DNA of 64,000 nucleotides, taken from Vreelandella profundi. Lineage in GTDB: Bacteria; Pseudomonadota; Gammaproteobacteria; Pseudomonadales; Halomonadaceae. The position numbers were made by a program, and so were the translations under genes. Positions 53,421 to 63,270 of the stretch are shown piece after piece; the first letter of the stretch is position 1, and each line of letters starts with the position of its first letter. The notes below the pieces were generated by a model. It was not told the origin of the DNA. It did not search any database and saw only the letters and a program-made list of their open reading frames with translations. Location of the stretch: contig NZ_CP077941.1 in NCBI RefSeq assembly GCF_019722725.1, positions 1,302,001 through 1,366,000 of the forward strand, written 5' to 3'.

Positions 53421-53449
53421 TTAACTTGTCTCGGCCCTTGCTGTAGAAT
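53421..53449 (+). promoter_or_regulatory. Likely sigma-70 promoter of rplM-rpsI
   Basis: TTAACT at 53421-53426, a 17-base spacer and TAGAAT at 53444-53449 resemble a sigma-70 promoter. The transcript would have a leader of about 105 bases before rplM, long enough for autoregulation by L13, though I see no known leader fold. Confidence 0.55.
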
Positions 53450-53561
53450 GCCGCCTCGCTACATGTTGCTTGTAATGCAGGCAACCAAGAAAAATAGGGA
53501 TGGTGCTTCGCCGTGTAAGCGGTGTGAGTCGCCCAATACATTTAATCTGGTGATTTCATCC

Positions 53562-53990
53562 ATGAAGACGTTCAGTGCTAAGCCTGAGTCCGTCCAGCGC
53601 GACTGGTATGTTGTCGACGCTAAGGACAAAACGCTCGGTCGTCTGGCAACCGAGATTGCTCGCCGCTTACGTGGCAAGCATAAGCCCGAATTTACTCCTC
53701 ACGTTGATACTGGCGACTACATCGTCGTCATCAACGCAGAGAAAGTCCACGTGACCGGTAACAAGGCGAAGGCTAAAACCTATTACCGCCACACTGGTTA
53801 TCCGGGCGGTCTGCGCTCTATGACATTCGACAAAATGCTTGATCATGCGCCTGAGCGCATCATTGAGTCTGCCGTTAAAGGTATGTTGCCGAAAGGTCCT
53901 TTGGGCCGCGCCATGTACACTAAGTTGAAAGTGTACGCCGGTGCTGAGCATCCGCATGCTGCCCAACAGCCGCTTGAACTGAACATCTGA
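53562..53990 (+). CDS. rplM: 50S ribosomal protein L13
   Basis: L13 is an early-assembling protein of the large subunit. The 142-residue product has exactly the E. coli length and starts [20 protein letters not shown]. The family stretches [32 protein letters not shown] and [12 protein letters not shown] are present. Longer in-frame starts from 53448 would add 38 residues found in no L13. rpsI follows after 13 bases. Confidence 0.98.
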   Translation: MKTFSAKPESVQRDWYVVDAKDKTLGRLATEIARRLRGKHKPEFTPHVDTGDYIVVINAEKVHVTGNKAKAKTYYRHTGYPGGLRSMTFDKMLDHAPERIIESAVKGMLPKGPLGRAMYTKLKVYAGAEHPHAAQQPLELNI

Positions 53991-54003
53991 GGAAATCTTC
54001 GCC

Positions 54004-54393
54004 ATGACACAGCAGTATTACGGTACCGGGCGCCGCAAGACTTCCACCGCTCGCGTGTTTATGAAGCCGGGCTCTGGTAAAATTACCGTCAACAATCAAG
54101 ACCTTGACCTTTATTTTGGTCGTGTAACGGGTCGTATGGTTGTTCGTCAGCCGCTTGAGTTGACTGAAACGGTCAGCCAGTTTGACATCTTCGTGACTGT
54201 CGCTGGTGGCGGCGGCTCTTCTCAAGCTGGCGCTATTCGTCACGGCATTACTCGCGCCCTGATGAACTACAACGAAGACCTTCGTCCTTCGCTACGTGCC
54301 GCTGGCTACGTAACGCGTGACGCACGTCAAGTTGAGCGTAAGAAAGTTGGCCTACGCAAAGCACGTCGTCGTCCGCAGTTCTCTAAGCGCTAA
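54004..54393 (+). CDS. rpsI: 30S ribosomal protein S9
   Basis: S9 sits on the head of the small subunit, and its C-terminal tail reaches the P-site tRNA. The 129-residue product begins [19 protein letters not shown] after MTQQ and ends with the expected [16 protein letters not shown] tail (here [12 protein letters not shown]). It is the second gene of rplM-rpsI and is followed by two terminators. Confidence 0.98.
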   Translation: MTQQYYGTGRRKTSTARVFMKPGSGKITVNNQDLDLYFGRVTGRMVVRQPLELTETVSQFDIFVTVAGGGGSSQAGAIRHGITRALMNYNEDLRPSLRAAGYVTRDARQVERKKVGLRKARRRPQFSKR

Positions 54394-54410
54394 TTTTTAC
54401 CAGCGCTGCA

Positions 54411-54443
54411 AAACGCCCAGGTCATCGACCTGGGCGTTTTTTA
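54411..54443 (+). terminator. Rho-independent terminator after rpsI
   Basis: AAACGCCCAGGTC, loop ATC and GACCTGGGCGTTT form a perfect 13-bp stem ending in a run of six T. It closes rplM-rpsI. Confidence 0.95.
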
Positions 54444-54480
54444 TTGGAATCTTAAAAAAGATAGGCTGCCCGAATTATTG

Positions 54481-54523
54481 TCGCCGCGTACGGTTGTTCT
54501 TGTGCGCGGCGAGTTGTTTTTTT
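54481..54523 (+). terminator. Second rho-independent terminator before petA
   Basis: TCGCCGCGTAC and GTGCGCGGCGA form an 11-bp stem with one G-T pair and a ten-base loop. GTTG and seven T follow. It lies 77 bases before the petA start, so it is either a backup terminator or part of a petA leader. Confidence 0.85.
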
Positions 54524-54599
54524 AGCATAGGGCATCATTAATTTTTGTTCGCATCACGGCTTTTCAGCGTAGCGGGTAGGCTAAAGAGGGTAATCTGAA

Positions 54600-55196
54600 A
54601 TGGCAGATAGCGGCATTAACAAAAGCCGACGCCGTTTCCTCGTGGTTGCCACTTCCGTTGTCGGGGCGGTGGGTGCTGTCGGGGTGGCGGTTCCCTTTGT
54701 GTCCTCTTGGCAGCCTAGTGCGCGAGCCAGGGCAGCCGGCGCCCCCGTTCGTGCAGATATCTCGCGTCTTGAGCCTGGGCAGAGAGTGACCGTTGCGTGG
54801 CGCGGTCGGCCTGTGTGGATTATTAATCGCACGCCCGAAATGATTGCGCGAACGCAGGCGATAGATGTGGCGAGCTTGGCAGACCCAGATTCAAAGGCCC
54901 CGCAGCAGCCAGCCTATATTGCCGGTGGTCTACGCTCTGTTAAGCCTGACATTGGCGTGCTTGTGGGAATTTGTACCCACCTGGGATGTTCTCCGCTTTT
55001 CCGGCCAGAGCCTGATGCCGCCGGAGTGGGTGTTGATAATTGGCCGGGCGGTTTCTTTTGTCCTTGCCATGCCTCGCGCTTTGACTTAGCGGGCCGCGTA
55101 TTCAACAACGTTCCTGCGCCAACCAATCTTGAGGTGCCGCCTTATCGATTTGAAACCGATGACATCATTGTTATTGGCGAAGATGAGGAGGCTTAA
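54600..55196 (+). CDS. petA: Ubiquinol-cytochrome c reductase Rieske iron-sulfur subunit
   Basis: This is the Rieske [2Fe-2S] subunit of the cytochrome bc1 complex, which takes one electron from ubiquinol and passes it to cytochrome c1. The 198-residue product has a twin-arginine-type N-terminus (SRRRFLVVAT at about 9-18) that becomes the membrane anchor. The cluster ligands are Cys125, His127, Cys154 and His157, with Cys130 and Cys156 forming the disulfide. The stop overlaps petB by one base (TAATG). Confidence 0.97.
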   Translation: MADSGINKSRRRFLVVATSVVGAVGAVGVAVPFVSSWQPSARARAAGAPVRADISRLEPGQRVTVAWRGRPVWIINRTPEMIARTQAIDVASLADPDSKAPQQPAYIAGGLRSVKPDIGVLVGICTHLGCSPLFRPEPDAAGVGVDNWPGGFFCPCHASRFDLAGRVFNNVPAPTNLEVPPYRFETDDIIVIGEDEEA

Positions 55197-56455
55197 TGGA
55201 AAAGTCCAATAAAGCCAAGGCTGAAAAAGGGGCTATGCGCTGGATAGATGAGCGCTTCCCCGCGACACAGGTGTGGCAAAATCATCTTTCTCGATACTAC
55301 GCACCGAAGAACCTTAACGTTTGGTACTGTTTTGGCTCATTAGCGCTGCTGGTTTTAGTGAATCAAATTCTGACGGGCATTTGGTTGGCAATGAGTTTTA
55401 ACCCCTCCGCTGAGGGTGCGTTTGCATCCGTTGAATATATTATGCGTGACGTGGAGTGGGGATGGCTGATCCGCCATATGCACACCACGGGCGCTTCTGC
55501 CTTTTTTATCGTTGTTTATCTGCACATGTTTAGGGGGCTTTTATATGGCTCTTATAAGGCGCCGCGCGAGCTAGTGTGGATCTTTGGCATGAGCATCTAT
55601 CTCGTGCTCATGGCCGAGGCCTTTATGGGCTATTTGCTGCCATGGGGGCAAATGTCCTACTGGGGCGCGCAGGTCATTACCTCGCTGTTCTCTGCTATTC
55701 CCGGGTTTGGTCCTGATTTGGCGCAGTGGATACGCGGTGACTATCTTATTTCGGGTATTACGCTTAACCGTTTTTTTGCGTTGCATGTTATTGCTCTGCC
55801 CATCGTTATTCTGGCGCTTGTGGTGCTACATATTATTGCGCTGCATGAAGTAGGTTCCAATAATCCTGATGGGATTGAGATCAAGCAGTACAAAGATGGG
55901 GCAGATGTGCCGCTGGATGGAATACCTTTTTATCCTTACTACGTGGTCAAAGATCTTGTTGGCGTGGCCATATTCTTATTCGTTTTTTGCGTGGTGGTGT
56001 TCTATTTTCCGGAGGGCGGCGGGTTTTTTATTGAAAAAACCAACTTTGAACCCGCCAATCCTCTGCAAACGCCCGATCATATTGCACCCGTTTGGTACTT
56101 CACGCCTTTTTACGCCATTTTGCGTGCGATCACCTTCTCGGTGTTTGGCTTAGAGGCTAAGTTCCTGGGCATTCTGTTTATGGGAGGGGCCATTGCGGTG
56201 CTTTTCGTTTTGCCTTGGCTTGACCGCAGCCCGGTGCGTTCTATGCGCTATAAAGGGTGGGTGTCTAAAACGATGCTGCTTCTGTTCGTGGTTAGCTTTG
56301 TGCTGCTAGGGGTTTTAGGTGTTTTGCCGTCAACCGTCGGACGAACCATTTTGGCGCAGGTGTGTACATTTGTTTATTTTGCTTTCTTCCTGCTAATGCC
56401 GATTTATACCAAGTTTGAGAAGACGAAGCCGCTTCCAGACAGGGTAACCGGCTAA
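55196..56455 (+). CDS. petB: Cytochrome b of the bc1 complex
   Basis: Cytochrome b carries the two haems b and the Qo and Qi quinone sites. The 419-residue membrane protein has the His ligand helices (around RHMHTTGASAFF at about 90-101 and the HVIALP region), the GYLLPWGQMSYWGA stretch and eight membrane segments. The Qo motif reads PVWY in place of PEWY. Kao and Hunte described PVWY as the form normal for beta- and gammaproteobacteria, so activity should be intact. petA and petC both overlap it by one base. Confidence 0.97.
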   Translation: MEKSNKAKAEKGAMRWIDERFPATQVWQNHLSRYYAPKNLNVWYCFGSLALLVLVNQILTGIWLAMSFNPSAEGAFASVEYIMRDVEWGWLIRHMHTTGASAFFIVVYLHMFRGLLYGSYKAPRELVWIFGMSIYLVLMAEAFMGYLLPWGQMSYWGAQVITSLFSAIPGFGPDLAQWIRGDYLISGITLNRFFALHVIALPIVILALVVLHIIALHEVGSNNPDGIEIKQYKDGADVPLDGIPFYPYYVVKDLVGVAIFLFVFCVVVFYFPEGGGFFIEKTNFEPANPLQTPDHIAPVWYFTPFYAILRAITFSVFGLEAKFLGILFMGGAIAVLFVLPWLDRSPVRSMRYKGWVSKTMLLLFVVSFVLLGVLGVLPSTVGRTILAQVCTFVYFAFFLLMPIYTKFEKTKPLPDRVTG

Positions 56456-57210
56456 TGAGAAAGCGCCGATTGAGAATGTTATTAGCGGGATGTTTTGCCG
56501 CCCTGTTGGCAGCGGCGACTGCTAGCGCGGCCCATTCGATGGAGCCTGACCTGCAGGATCAAGCGTCGCTGCAAAATGGCATGAAGCTTTATGTGAACTA
56601 CTGCATGGGCTGTCATTCGCTGGAATATCAGCGTTTTTCTCGTGCGGCTGATGATTTAGGGATTCCGCAGGACTTGGCCAGGGCGAATCTGATTTTTTCG
56701 TCTGAATTGGCTTATAACGATCAAATGCTTACAGCGCTTGAAAGTGACGATGCCAAGCAATGGTTTGGTGCTGTGCCGCCAGACTTAACCCTGCAGGCGC
56801 GCCTGCGCAGCCCTGATTGGATTTACGCTTTTTTACTCGGCTTCTATCAAGATGCTAGTCGACCAACGGGTGTGAACAATACGGTATCTGATTTAGTGGC
56901 AATGCCTAATGTGCTGGAACCTTTGCAAGGTGTGCAGACGCTGGCCTGCGCTGAAGTAGATGGCCGAGACGCGAATGCGTTGTCGGCTCAAGGCTCATCC
57001 TGTGAGGGGCTGAAAATAACCCAGCCAGGTGAGCTGGCGCCCGCTGAGTTTGAGCAGGTCGTTTATGATTTAACTAATTTTCTCGTTTATGTTGGTGAGC
57101 CTTCCAGGCTTAAGGCTCAGGCGTTGGCGCCTAAAGTGCTGATCTTTATTTTCATTTTTGTGGTGATGGCTTACCTGCTCAAGCGCGAGTATTGGCGAGA
57201 CATTCACTGA
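56455..57210 (+). CDS. petC: Cytochrome c1 of the bc1 complex
   Basis: Cytochrome c1 accepts the electron from the Rieske centre and hands it to a soluble or membrane cytochrome c. The 251-residue product has a signal peptide (about residues 1-26), the haem c motif CMGCH at 50-54, and a C-terminal membrane anchor (about 226-243) ending in a basic tail. The sixth-ligand Met is probably the one in VAMPNVLEPLQG (about 151-162). Its start overlaps petB (TAATG). Confidence 0.96.
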   Translation: MRKRRLRMLLAGCFAALLAAATASAAHSMEPDLQDQASLQNGMKLYVNYCMGCHSLEYQRFSRAADDLGIPQDLARANLIFSSELAYNDQMLTALESDDAKQWFGAVPPDLTLQARLRSPDWIYAFLLGFYQDASRPTGVNNTVSDLVAMPNVLEPLQGVQTLACAEVDGRDANALSAQGSSCEGLKITQPGELAPAEFEQVVYDLTNFLVYVGEPSRLKAQALAPKVLIFIFIFVVMAYLLKREYWRDIH

Positions 57211-57244
57211 TTCGCCGGTGCTGGCGGGCAATCGGGCGCACGAC

Positions 57245-57263
57245 AAAGGCCGCGCGCCTTTTT
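57245..57263 (+). terminator. Probable terminator after petC
   Basis: AAAGGC, loop CGCGC, GCCTTT is followed by further T to give a run of five. It lies 35 bases after the petC stop. The six-base stem is short, so strength is uncertain. Confidence 0.6.
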
Positions 57264-57361
57264 GACTGCCAGCATGGCAACAAAAGCAAAGCAAGCTGGC
57301 TTCCCCTAAGGGAGTGCTGGCGTGTTATTATCCAAGATTGTTTTGATGCGAGGATGCTTTC

Positions 57362-57988
57362 ATGGGTGTTGTGGCCAAGCGGTCGTCGATGATCTTTTAC
57401 TCGGGTAGTGATGATCATTTCAGTCATCGTGTGCGCATTGTGCTGGCCGAGAAGGGGGTTGCCGTTGATATCGTCGATGTTCTCGACGAAAAACCACCGG
57501 AAGAGCTGGCAGACCTCAATCCGTACAATAGCGTACCGACGCTATTAGATCGTGACCTGGTTCTTTATGAATCTAAGGTCATGATGGAGTATTTGGATGA
57601 GCGTTTCCCGCATCCTCCGCTATTGCCTGTTTATCCTGTGGCGCGTGCACAAAGCCGCCTATGGATGCACCGCATTGAGCGCGAGTGGTGCCCGATGGTC
57701 GACCAAATTCGCAGCGGTGGAAAAAAAGAAGCGGATAAGGCGCGTAAAGAACTGCGCGAGAGCCTCATTGGTATCTCGCCGATCTTTGAAGATATGCCTT
57801 ACTTCATGAGTGAAGAGTTTACGCTGGTGGATTGCTGTTTAGCACCGGTTCTATGGCGTTTGCCGGATCTCAATATTGAACTGCCCGAAAAGCAGGTCAA
57901 GCCCTTGTTGAGTTACATGTCGCGAGTATTTGAGCGTGAAGCGTTTAAGGCATCTTTAAGTGAGCGTGAAAAAGAGATGCGCGCTTGA
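57362..57988 (+). CDS. sspA: Stringent starvation protein A
   Basis: SspA is a GST-fold protein that binds RNA polymerase and alters transcription in stationary phase, acid stress and virulence. The 208-residue product has an N-terminal thioredoxin-like domain ([22 protein letters not shown] at about 11-32, [19 protein letters not shown] at about 53-71) and a C-terminal helical domain with [16 protein letters not shown]. It lacks catalytic GST residues. sspB follows after 64 bases. Confidence 0.95.
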   Translation: MGVVAKRSSMIFYSGSDDHFSHRVRIVLAEKGVAVDIVDVLDEKPPEELADLNPYNSVPTLLDRDLVLYESKVMMEYLDERFPHPPLLPVYPVARAQSRLWMHRIEREWCPMVDQIRSGGKKEADKARKELRESLIGISPIFEDMPYFMSEEFTLVDCCLAPVLWRLPDLNIELPEKQVKPLLSYMSRVFEREAFKASLSEREKEMRA

Positions 57989-58052
57989 ATTCATTCGGCT
58001 CCCTTGCCTTGAGTAAAGGCAGGGAGCCTTACTGTTGGAGGAGGGAGTCTAG

Positions 58053-58619
58053 ATGAAATCGAGTCGCCCCTATCTCGCCCGAGCGCTTTATGAGTGGTTG
58101 TTAGATAATGAGTTAACCCCTTACCTGGTGGTGGATGCCACCCAGCCAGGTGTCGAGGTGCCTCGTCAGCTAGTGCAAAATGGCCAGATTGTATTGAACG
58201 CGGCGCCGACGGCGGTGCGTGATTTTTTCATGGAAAACGAGGCGATCAGCTTTAATGCTCGCTTTGGCGGTCAGCCCATGCAGGTGATGATTCCTACGCC
58301 GGCATTAATTGCTATTTACGCCCGTGAGAACGGTGCGGGGATGGTGTTTGGTCAGGAGCCCGAGCTTGAAGATGGAGCCGAGTCCTTTGGGGATATTGAG
58401 GATAGCGCTAGCGCTTCTGATCCGTCAGAGCTTTCAGCTAAAAAACGAGAGCCTTCAGCTACAAAACGAGAGCCCTCAGCCAAACGAGAATCTGCTAAAC
58501 CAGAGCTGTCGATCACCGCGCCAGTTCCTGAGGGAGGCGATAATTCCAAGGCTTCTTCAAAAGCAGCGGGTGATGATGCTAAGCCGAAGAAAAAGCCAAC
58601 GCTAAGGGTCGTTAAGTAG
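58053..58619 (+). CDS. sspB: ClpXP adaptor (specificity-enhancing factor) SspB
   Basis: SspB tethers ssrA-tagged proteins, made when ribosomes are rescued by tmRNA, to the ClpXP protease. The 188-residue product (E. coli 165) has the substrate-binding domain at about 1-108 (SSRPYLARALYEWLLDNELTPYLVVDAT at the start, ISFNARFGGQPMQV). An unusual acidic then Lys/Glu/Pro/Ser-rich linker follows. The extreme C-terminus PTLRVVK is the ClpX-binding motif. Residues 128-151 are encoded by a tandem repeat. Confidence 0.95.
   Translation: MKSSRPYLARALYEWLLDNELTPYLVVDATQPGVEVPRQLVQNGQIVLNAAPTAVRDFFMENEAISFNARFGGQPMQVMIPTPALIAIYARENGAGMVFGQEPELEDGAESFGDIEDSASASDPSELSAKKREPSATKREPSAKRESAKPELSITAPVPEGGDNSKASSKAAGDDAKPKKKPTLRVVK
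58434..58505 (+). repeat. 21-base in-frame tandem repeat in the sspB linker
   Basis: The unit TCAGCTAAAAAACGAGAGCC plus one base occurs at 58434-58454 and 58455-58475, with two differences. Two shorter derivatives, each starting with a Ser-Ala pair, follow at 58476-58490 and 58491-58505. The protein reads SAKKREP, SATKREP, SAKRE, SAKPE. Confidence 0.9.
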
Positions 58620-58652
58620 TCAGCCCCGTGTTGGTCAATAAAGCTACGCAAT

Positions 58653-58689
58653 AAAAAAGCCTCGCTCTTATCTAAGGGCGAGGCTTTTT
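58653..58689. terminator. Bidirectional terminator, sspB/dolP
   Basis: AAAAAGCCTCGC and GCGAGGCTTTTT flank a loop that contains a further partly paired CTTATCTAAG. T runs follow on both strands, so it serves the convergent sspB and dolP. Confidence 0.92.
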
Positions 58690-58702
58690 AGTGGCGGCGC
58701 AG

Positions 58703-59275
58703 TTAGTCGATGTATTCAAACACCTTCACAATGCGCTGCACGCCGCCCACGGCGGAAGCGGCGTTAACGATACGGTCTGACTCTTCACGCGTAACAATCC
58801 CCATCAGGTAGACGCTAGCGTTTTCGGTGGTCACTTTTATTTTTCCAGAATCGATATGATCATTCGTCGCCAAGTGGCTGACCACGTTGGTGGTGAGCCA
58901 TGTATCGGTCAGGCGTTGGCTGGCCGGAAGGCGTGCCGCAACGGTCAGCTCGTTATGTACTTCATTAACGCCTCGCAAACTGCCTGTCACTTCGCCAGCC
59001 ATGTCGCGAAGCTCTTCGCTGGGTACTTGGCCAACCAGTAAGACAGCGCCATTAAAGCTATTAGCCCGTATGCGCGCATCGCCCAGTCGCGCATCGGCGC
59101 GTTCTAGCGCGCGCTCAACTTCACGCTCGATTGTGGCATCAACGGCTTCAACGTCGTTACTACGTTGGGAGTAGTTAGATTGATTGGACGCTGAGTTATT
59201 GGCACAGCCGCTGAGCAGCAATACTGCGCAAAGGGTGGTCGCCATTAAGCTGAGGGGAGAGAGGCGCTGGGTCAT
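58703..59275 (-). CDS. dolP: Outer-membrane BON-domain lipoprotein DolP (YraP)
   Basis: DolP is a two-BON-domain outer-membrane lipoprotein that supports BAM function, amidase regulation and membrane integrity. The 190-residue product has a lipoprotein signal with lipobox LSGC (Cys at about 23), a polar linker, then BON1 (about 43-107) and BON2 (about 117-188). An in-frame ATG 11 codons upstream is open, but the chosen ATG has GGAG nine bases upstream. It ends the lpoA-yraN-diaA-dolP block. Confidence 0.92.
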   Translation of the reverse strand: MTQRLSPLSLMATTLCAVLLLSGCANNSASNQSNYSQRSNDVEAVDATIEREVERALERADARLGDARIRANSFNGAVLLVGQVPSEELRDMAGEVTGSLRGVNEVHNELTVAARLPASQRLTDTWLTTNVVSHLATNDHIDSGKIKVTTENASVYLMGIVTREESDRIVNAASAVGGVQRIVKVFEYID

Positions 59276-59361
59276 TGTATGGCTCCATGATGCAAGTGGT
59301 TTACGCATAGTTATATATGAAACATGCTGATAAGAAAAATACTGATAAAAACGCGAAGCCG

Positions 59362-60336
<975 letters not shown>

Positions 60337-60347
<11 letters not shown>

Positions 60348-61842
60348 TGTTGTCCAGGTTAGGAATTAAAATAGGGGCGGGGGCGCCGTTTTGAAATTTC
60401 GCCCACGGCAGTTCGCGATAAATGCGTCCGTCACTTCTCAAGGACAGCGTGCCGGTGCTACCACTTAAACCTTCTAACTCCGCTAAGTTAGAAAAGCGAA
60501 GAGCCAGCTCGTAAGCGTCAACACCCATCGCCATCAGGCGGAACATCGAGGCATCGGATTCATCGCGTAAGCTGCGGTAAGAGGCTGAGAAGGGCAGTGC
60601 TTCTTCGCCACCGACGGCCGCGTCCGGAATTTGCCACGGAATATCCATAAACATCACGCCGTTAAGATCTTGGTCCAGGCGGGTTTGCAGGCGCCCTTCG
60701 TGTAAATGTGAGGTGGCATAGATGGGCAGGTCGGGAGCGTAGTAATAATCCATCGTGGGGGGCACTTGGCGAGCATATTCTGGTAAGGCAAGCAGAAAGA
60801 GAGCGTCAATATTGCCTAGGCGTGCACGCTCGCCGCTAACGTTGAGTGCGCTTTGAACGGCAGTGGAAACTGAGCTTTCGGGATTGTAGCGAACGGCATT
60901 GGTAATTTCGCCACCCTGGCTTTTCCACTCATTCCAGAAAGCTTCGCCTACGCGGCGACCCCAGCCATTGTCGGGCACCATCATCGACATTTGACGATGA
61001 CCATCCTGCCAGGCGCGGCGGGCAGCTTGACGGGCTTCATCTTCAGCGGAAAGGCCATACTGGAACAGGCGCTGTGCCTGGTTGTGGTCACCGCTGCCGT
61101 AATTGAGCGCTAGTGTCGGCAGGGGTACGCTGTCGCGCTGTTCTAGCTGAGTGACCTGGTCTTTATCAAGCGGGCCAATCATTAGCTGGGCATTCATTTG
61201 CTGAGCCTGCTGATAAAGCTCGTCTAACGAGTAACGTGAGGCATCTATAAAGCTGAGCTCAGTGTTATCACCCTTGGTGTCATGGTGCTTGCGCATGGCG
61301 GTCGCGATGGTGTTGGCAACGCTGCTAAGCGGGCCCGATTCGGGCAGCGCAACCACAATGCGGCGTATTTCTTGGCCTTCAAGCTCGGGTAGCGCAACAT
61401 TGGCCATGCCCTGCTGATCTAACGCTTCGCGCGCCCAGCGCTGGCGTTCTTCCAGGGTTTCCTGTTGATTGGCCTGCATCGGCAGTTCGTCGCTGAGTAC
61501 CTGAGTGGCGCGTAGCACGGCACGCGGGTCATCTAGTGCTCGGGCCAGTTCAGAGAAAAGCAGCGCCCAGCGCACGCGATCGCCTTCCGATAAGAGGCTT
61601 TCATCAATGGCGTCGGCGGTTTCAAACGCCTTATCGCGCTCACCTTGGCCGGCCAAAATGCTGGCTGCTTCGAGACGAGTTTTGGCGGCTTGCTCCGGTG
61701 CTTGTTGTTCTGCCTGGCTGAGTAGTTGGCCGGCGTCCCCACCGGACATGCGGTCGACCACGCTGGGTGACTGCATAGCACAGCCAGCAACCAGAAGTGC
61801 CATGAGGGCAGCGGCGAGTAAGCCACGTAATGACTGTTTCAT
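60337..61842 (-). CDS. lpoA: Penicillin-binding protein activator LpoA
   Basis: LpoA is an outer-membrane lipoprotein that reaches through the periplasm to activate PBP1a. The 501-residue product starts with a lipoprotein signal (lipobox VAGC, Cys at about 21), a shortened helical N-domain (about 30-135) and the C-terminal LppC domain of periplasmic-binding-protein fold (about 150-495). E. coli LpoA is 678 residues, so the N-terminal TPR part is reduced here. Longer frames upstream of the ATG at 61842 are rejected because the signal peptide starts there. Confidence 0.92.
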
Positions 61843-61956
61843 GTATCCTTCCTTAAATGTCCATTTGCGCTGTCGCAGCTTGCCAGCGACTGACAAGGCC
61901 ACTGCACAAGCATAGCGCACCGGCAGAGCAAGCCATCAACGAATCGAGAGTCATCA

Positions 61957-62814
61957 ATGACAGATCATAATCCGGGCACATTGTACGTGGTTGCTACGCC
62001 AATTGGGAACTTAGACGACTTAACCACGCGTGCCGCCCGCGTATTAGGGCAAGTATCGCGCATTGCCGCGGAAGATACCCGTCATAGTGCCCGCCTGTTG
62101 GCACATTTAGGATTGAACAAGCCGATGCTCTCATTGCATGAGCATAACGAGGCGCGCCGGGTAGATACGTTAGACAGCTATCTTGCCGCTGGCGAAGATA
62201 TCGCGCTGATCAGCGATGCAGGTACGCCGCTGATTAGCGACCCAGGTTTTGTACTGGTGCGCGAGCTGCGGGCTCGTAATCGTCACATTGTGCCGATCCC
62301 AGGCCCTTGCGCACTCATTACAGCGCTTTCGGGGGCAGGTTTGCCGACCGATCGCTTTGTGTTTGGCGGTTTTTTGCCCGCTAAGCCAGGCGCACGCCGC
62401 CAGGCGTTAGAGGCTTGGAAGACCCGCGAAGAGACGCTTGTGTTTTATGAATCTCCTCATCGCATCGTGCATACCCTGGAGGCCTTGCAAGAACAGATGG
62501 CTGAGCGGGACGTAGTGCTGGCGCGTGAGTTGACGAAAACCTTTGAGACGTTTCTGCACGGCACCCCTGAGCTATTATTGGCACAGCTGGCGGCGGATCC
62601 GAATCAAGCGCGTGGCGAGTTTGTGGTGATCGTGGCCGGCGCGCCGCCCGTTACGCAAAGTGAGCGCCAAGATATTTCAGCGGATGCGCTGTTAGAAACG
62701 CTATTGGCGGAGGGTGTCGGAGTGAAGCAGGGCGCCGCGATTGCTGCGCGAATACTCGGTGGACGCAAGCAAGCTTGGTACGCTCGTTTGCAAGCAATCA
62801 AAGGTGAGCATTGA
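61957..62814 (+). CDS. rsmI: 16S rRNA (cytidine-1402 2'-O) methyltransferase RsmI
   Basis: RsmI adds the 2'-O-methyl group at C1402 of 16S rRNA in the decoding centre; its partner RsmH (63271) methylates N4 of the same nucleotide. The 285-residue product is a tetrapyrrole-methylase-fold enzyme with GTLYVVATPIGNLDDLTTRA (about 7-26), SDAGTPLISDPG (about 87-98) and PGPCALITALSGAGLPTDRF (about 112-131). It is divergent from lpoA. Its stop codon lies inside the rnpB promoter. Confidence 0.96.
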   Translation: MTDHNPGTLYVVATPIGNLDDLTTRAARVLGQVSRIAAEDTRHSARLLAHLGLNKPMLSLHEHNEARRVDTLDSYLAAGEDIALISDAGTPLISDPGFVLVRELRARNRHIVPIPGPCALITALSGAGLPTDRFVFGGFLPAKPGARRQALEAWKTREETLVFYESPHRIVHTLEALQEQMAERDVVLARELTKTFETFLHGTPELLLAQLAADPNQARGEFVVIVAGAPPVTQSERQDISADALLETLLAEGVGVKQGAAIAARILGGRKQAWYARLQAIKGEH

Positions 62815-62839
62815 GGCTAGGCGAGGGCGCTGGTATGCT
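62811..62839 (+). promoter_or_regulatory. Sigma-70 promoter of rnpB
   Basis: TTGAGG at 62811-62816, exactly 17 bases, then TATGCT at 62834-62839, eight bases before the expected RNA 5' end. The -35 box overlaps the last codon and stop of rsmI. Confidence 0.8.
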
Positions 62840-62846
62840 TGCCGCC

Positions 62847-63217
<371 letters not shown>

Positions 63218-63270
63218 TTTTTATACCAAGGCGTGCCTGCACGCCTTCCCAAATCTTCTGTGAGAGAAAC

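Noticed and set aside
56081..56101. Qo motif of cytochrome b reads PVWY, without the catalytic Glu of PEWY
   Set aside because: PVWY has been described as the normal form in beta- and gammaproteobacteria, so it is lineage-typical and not a defect.
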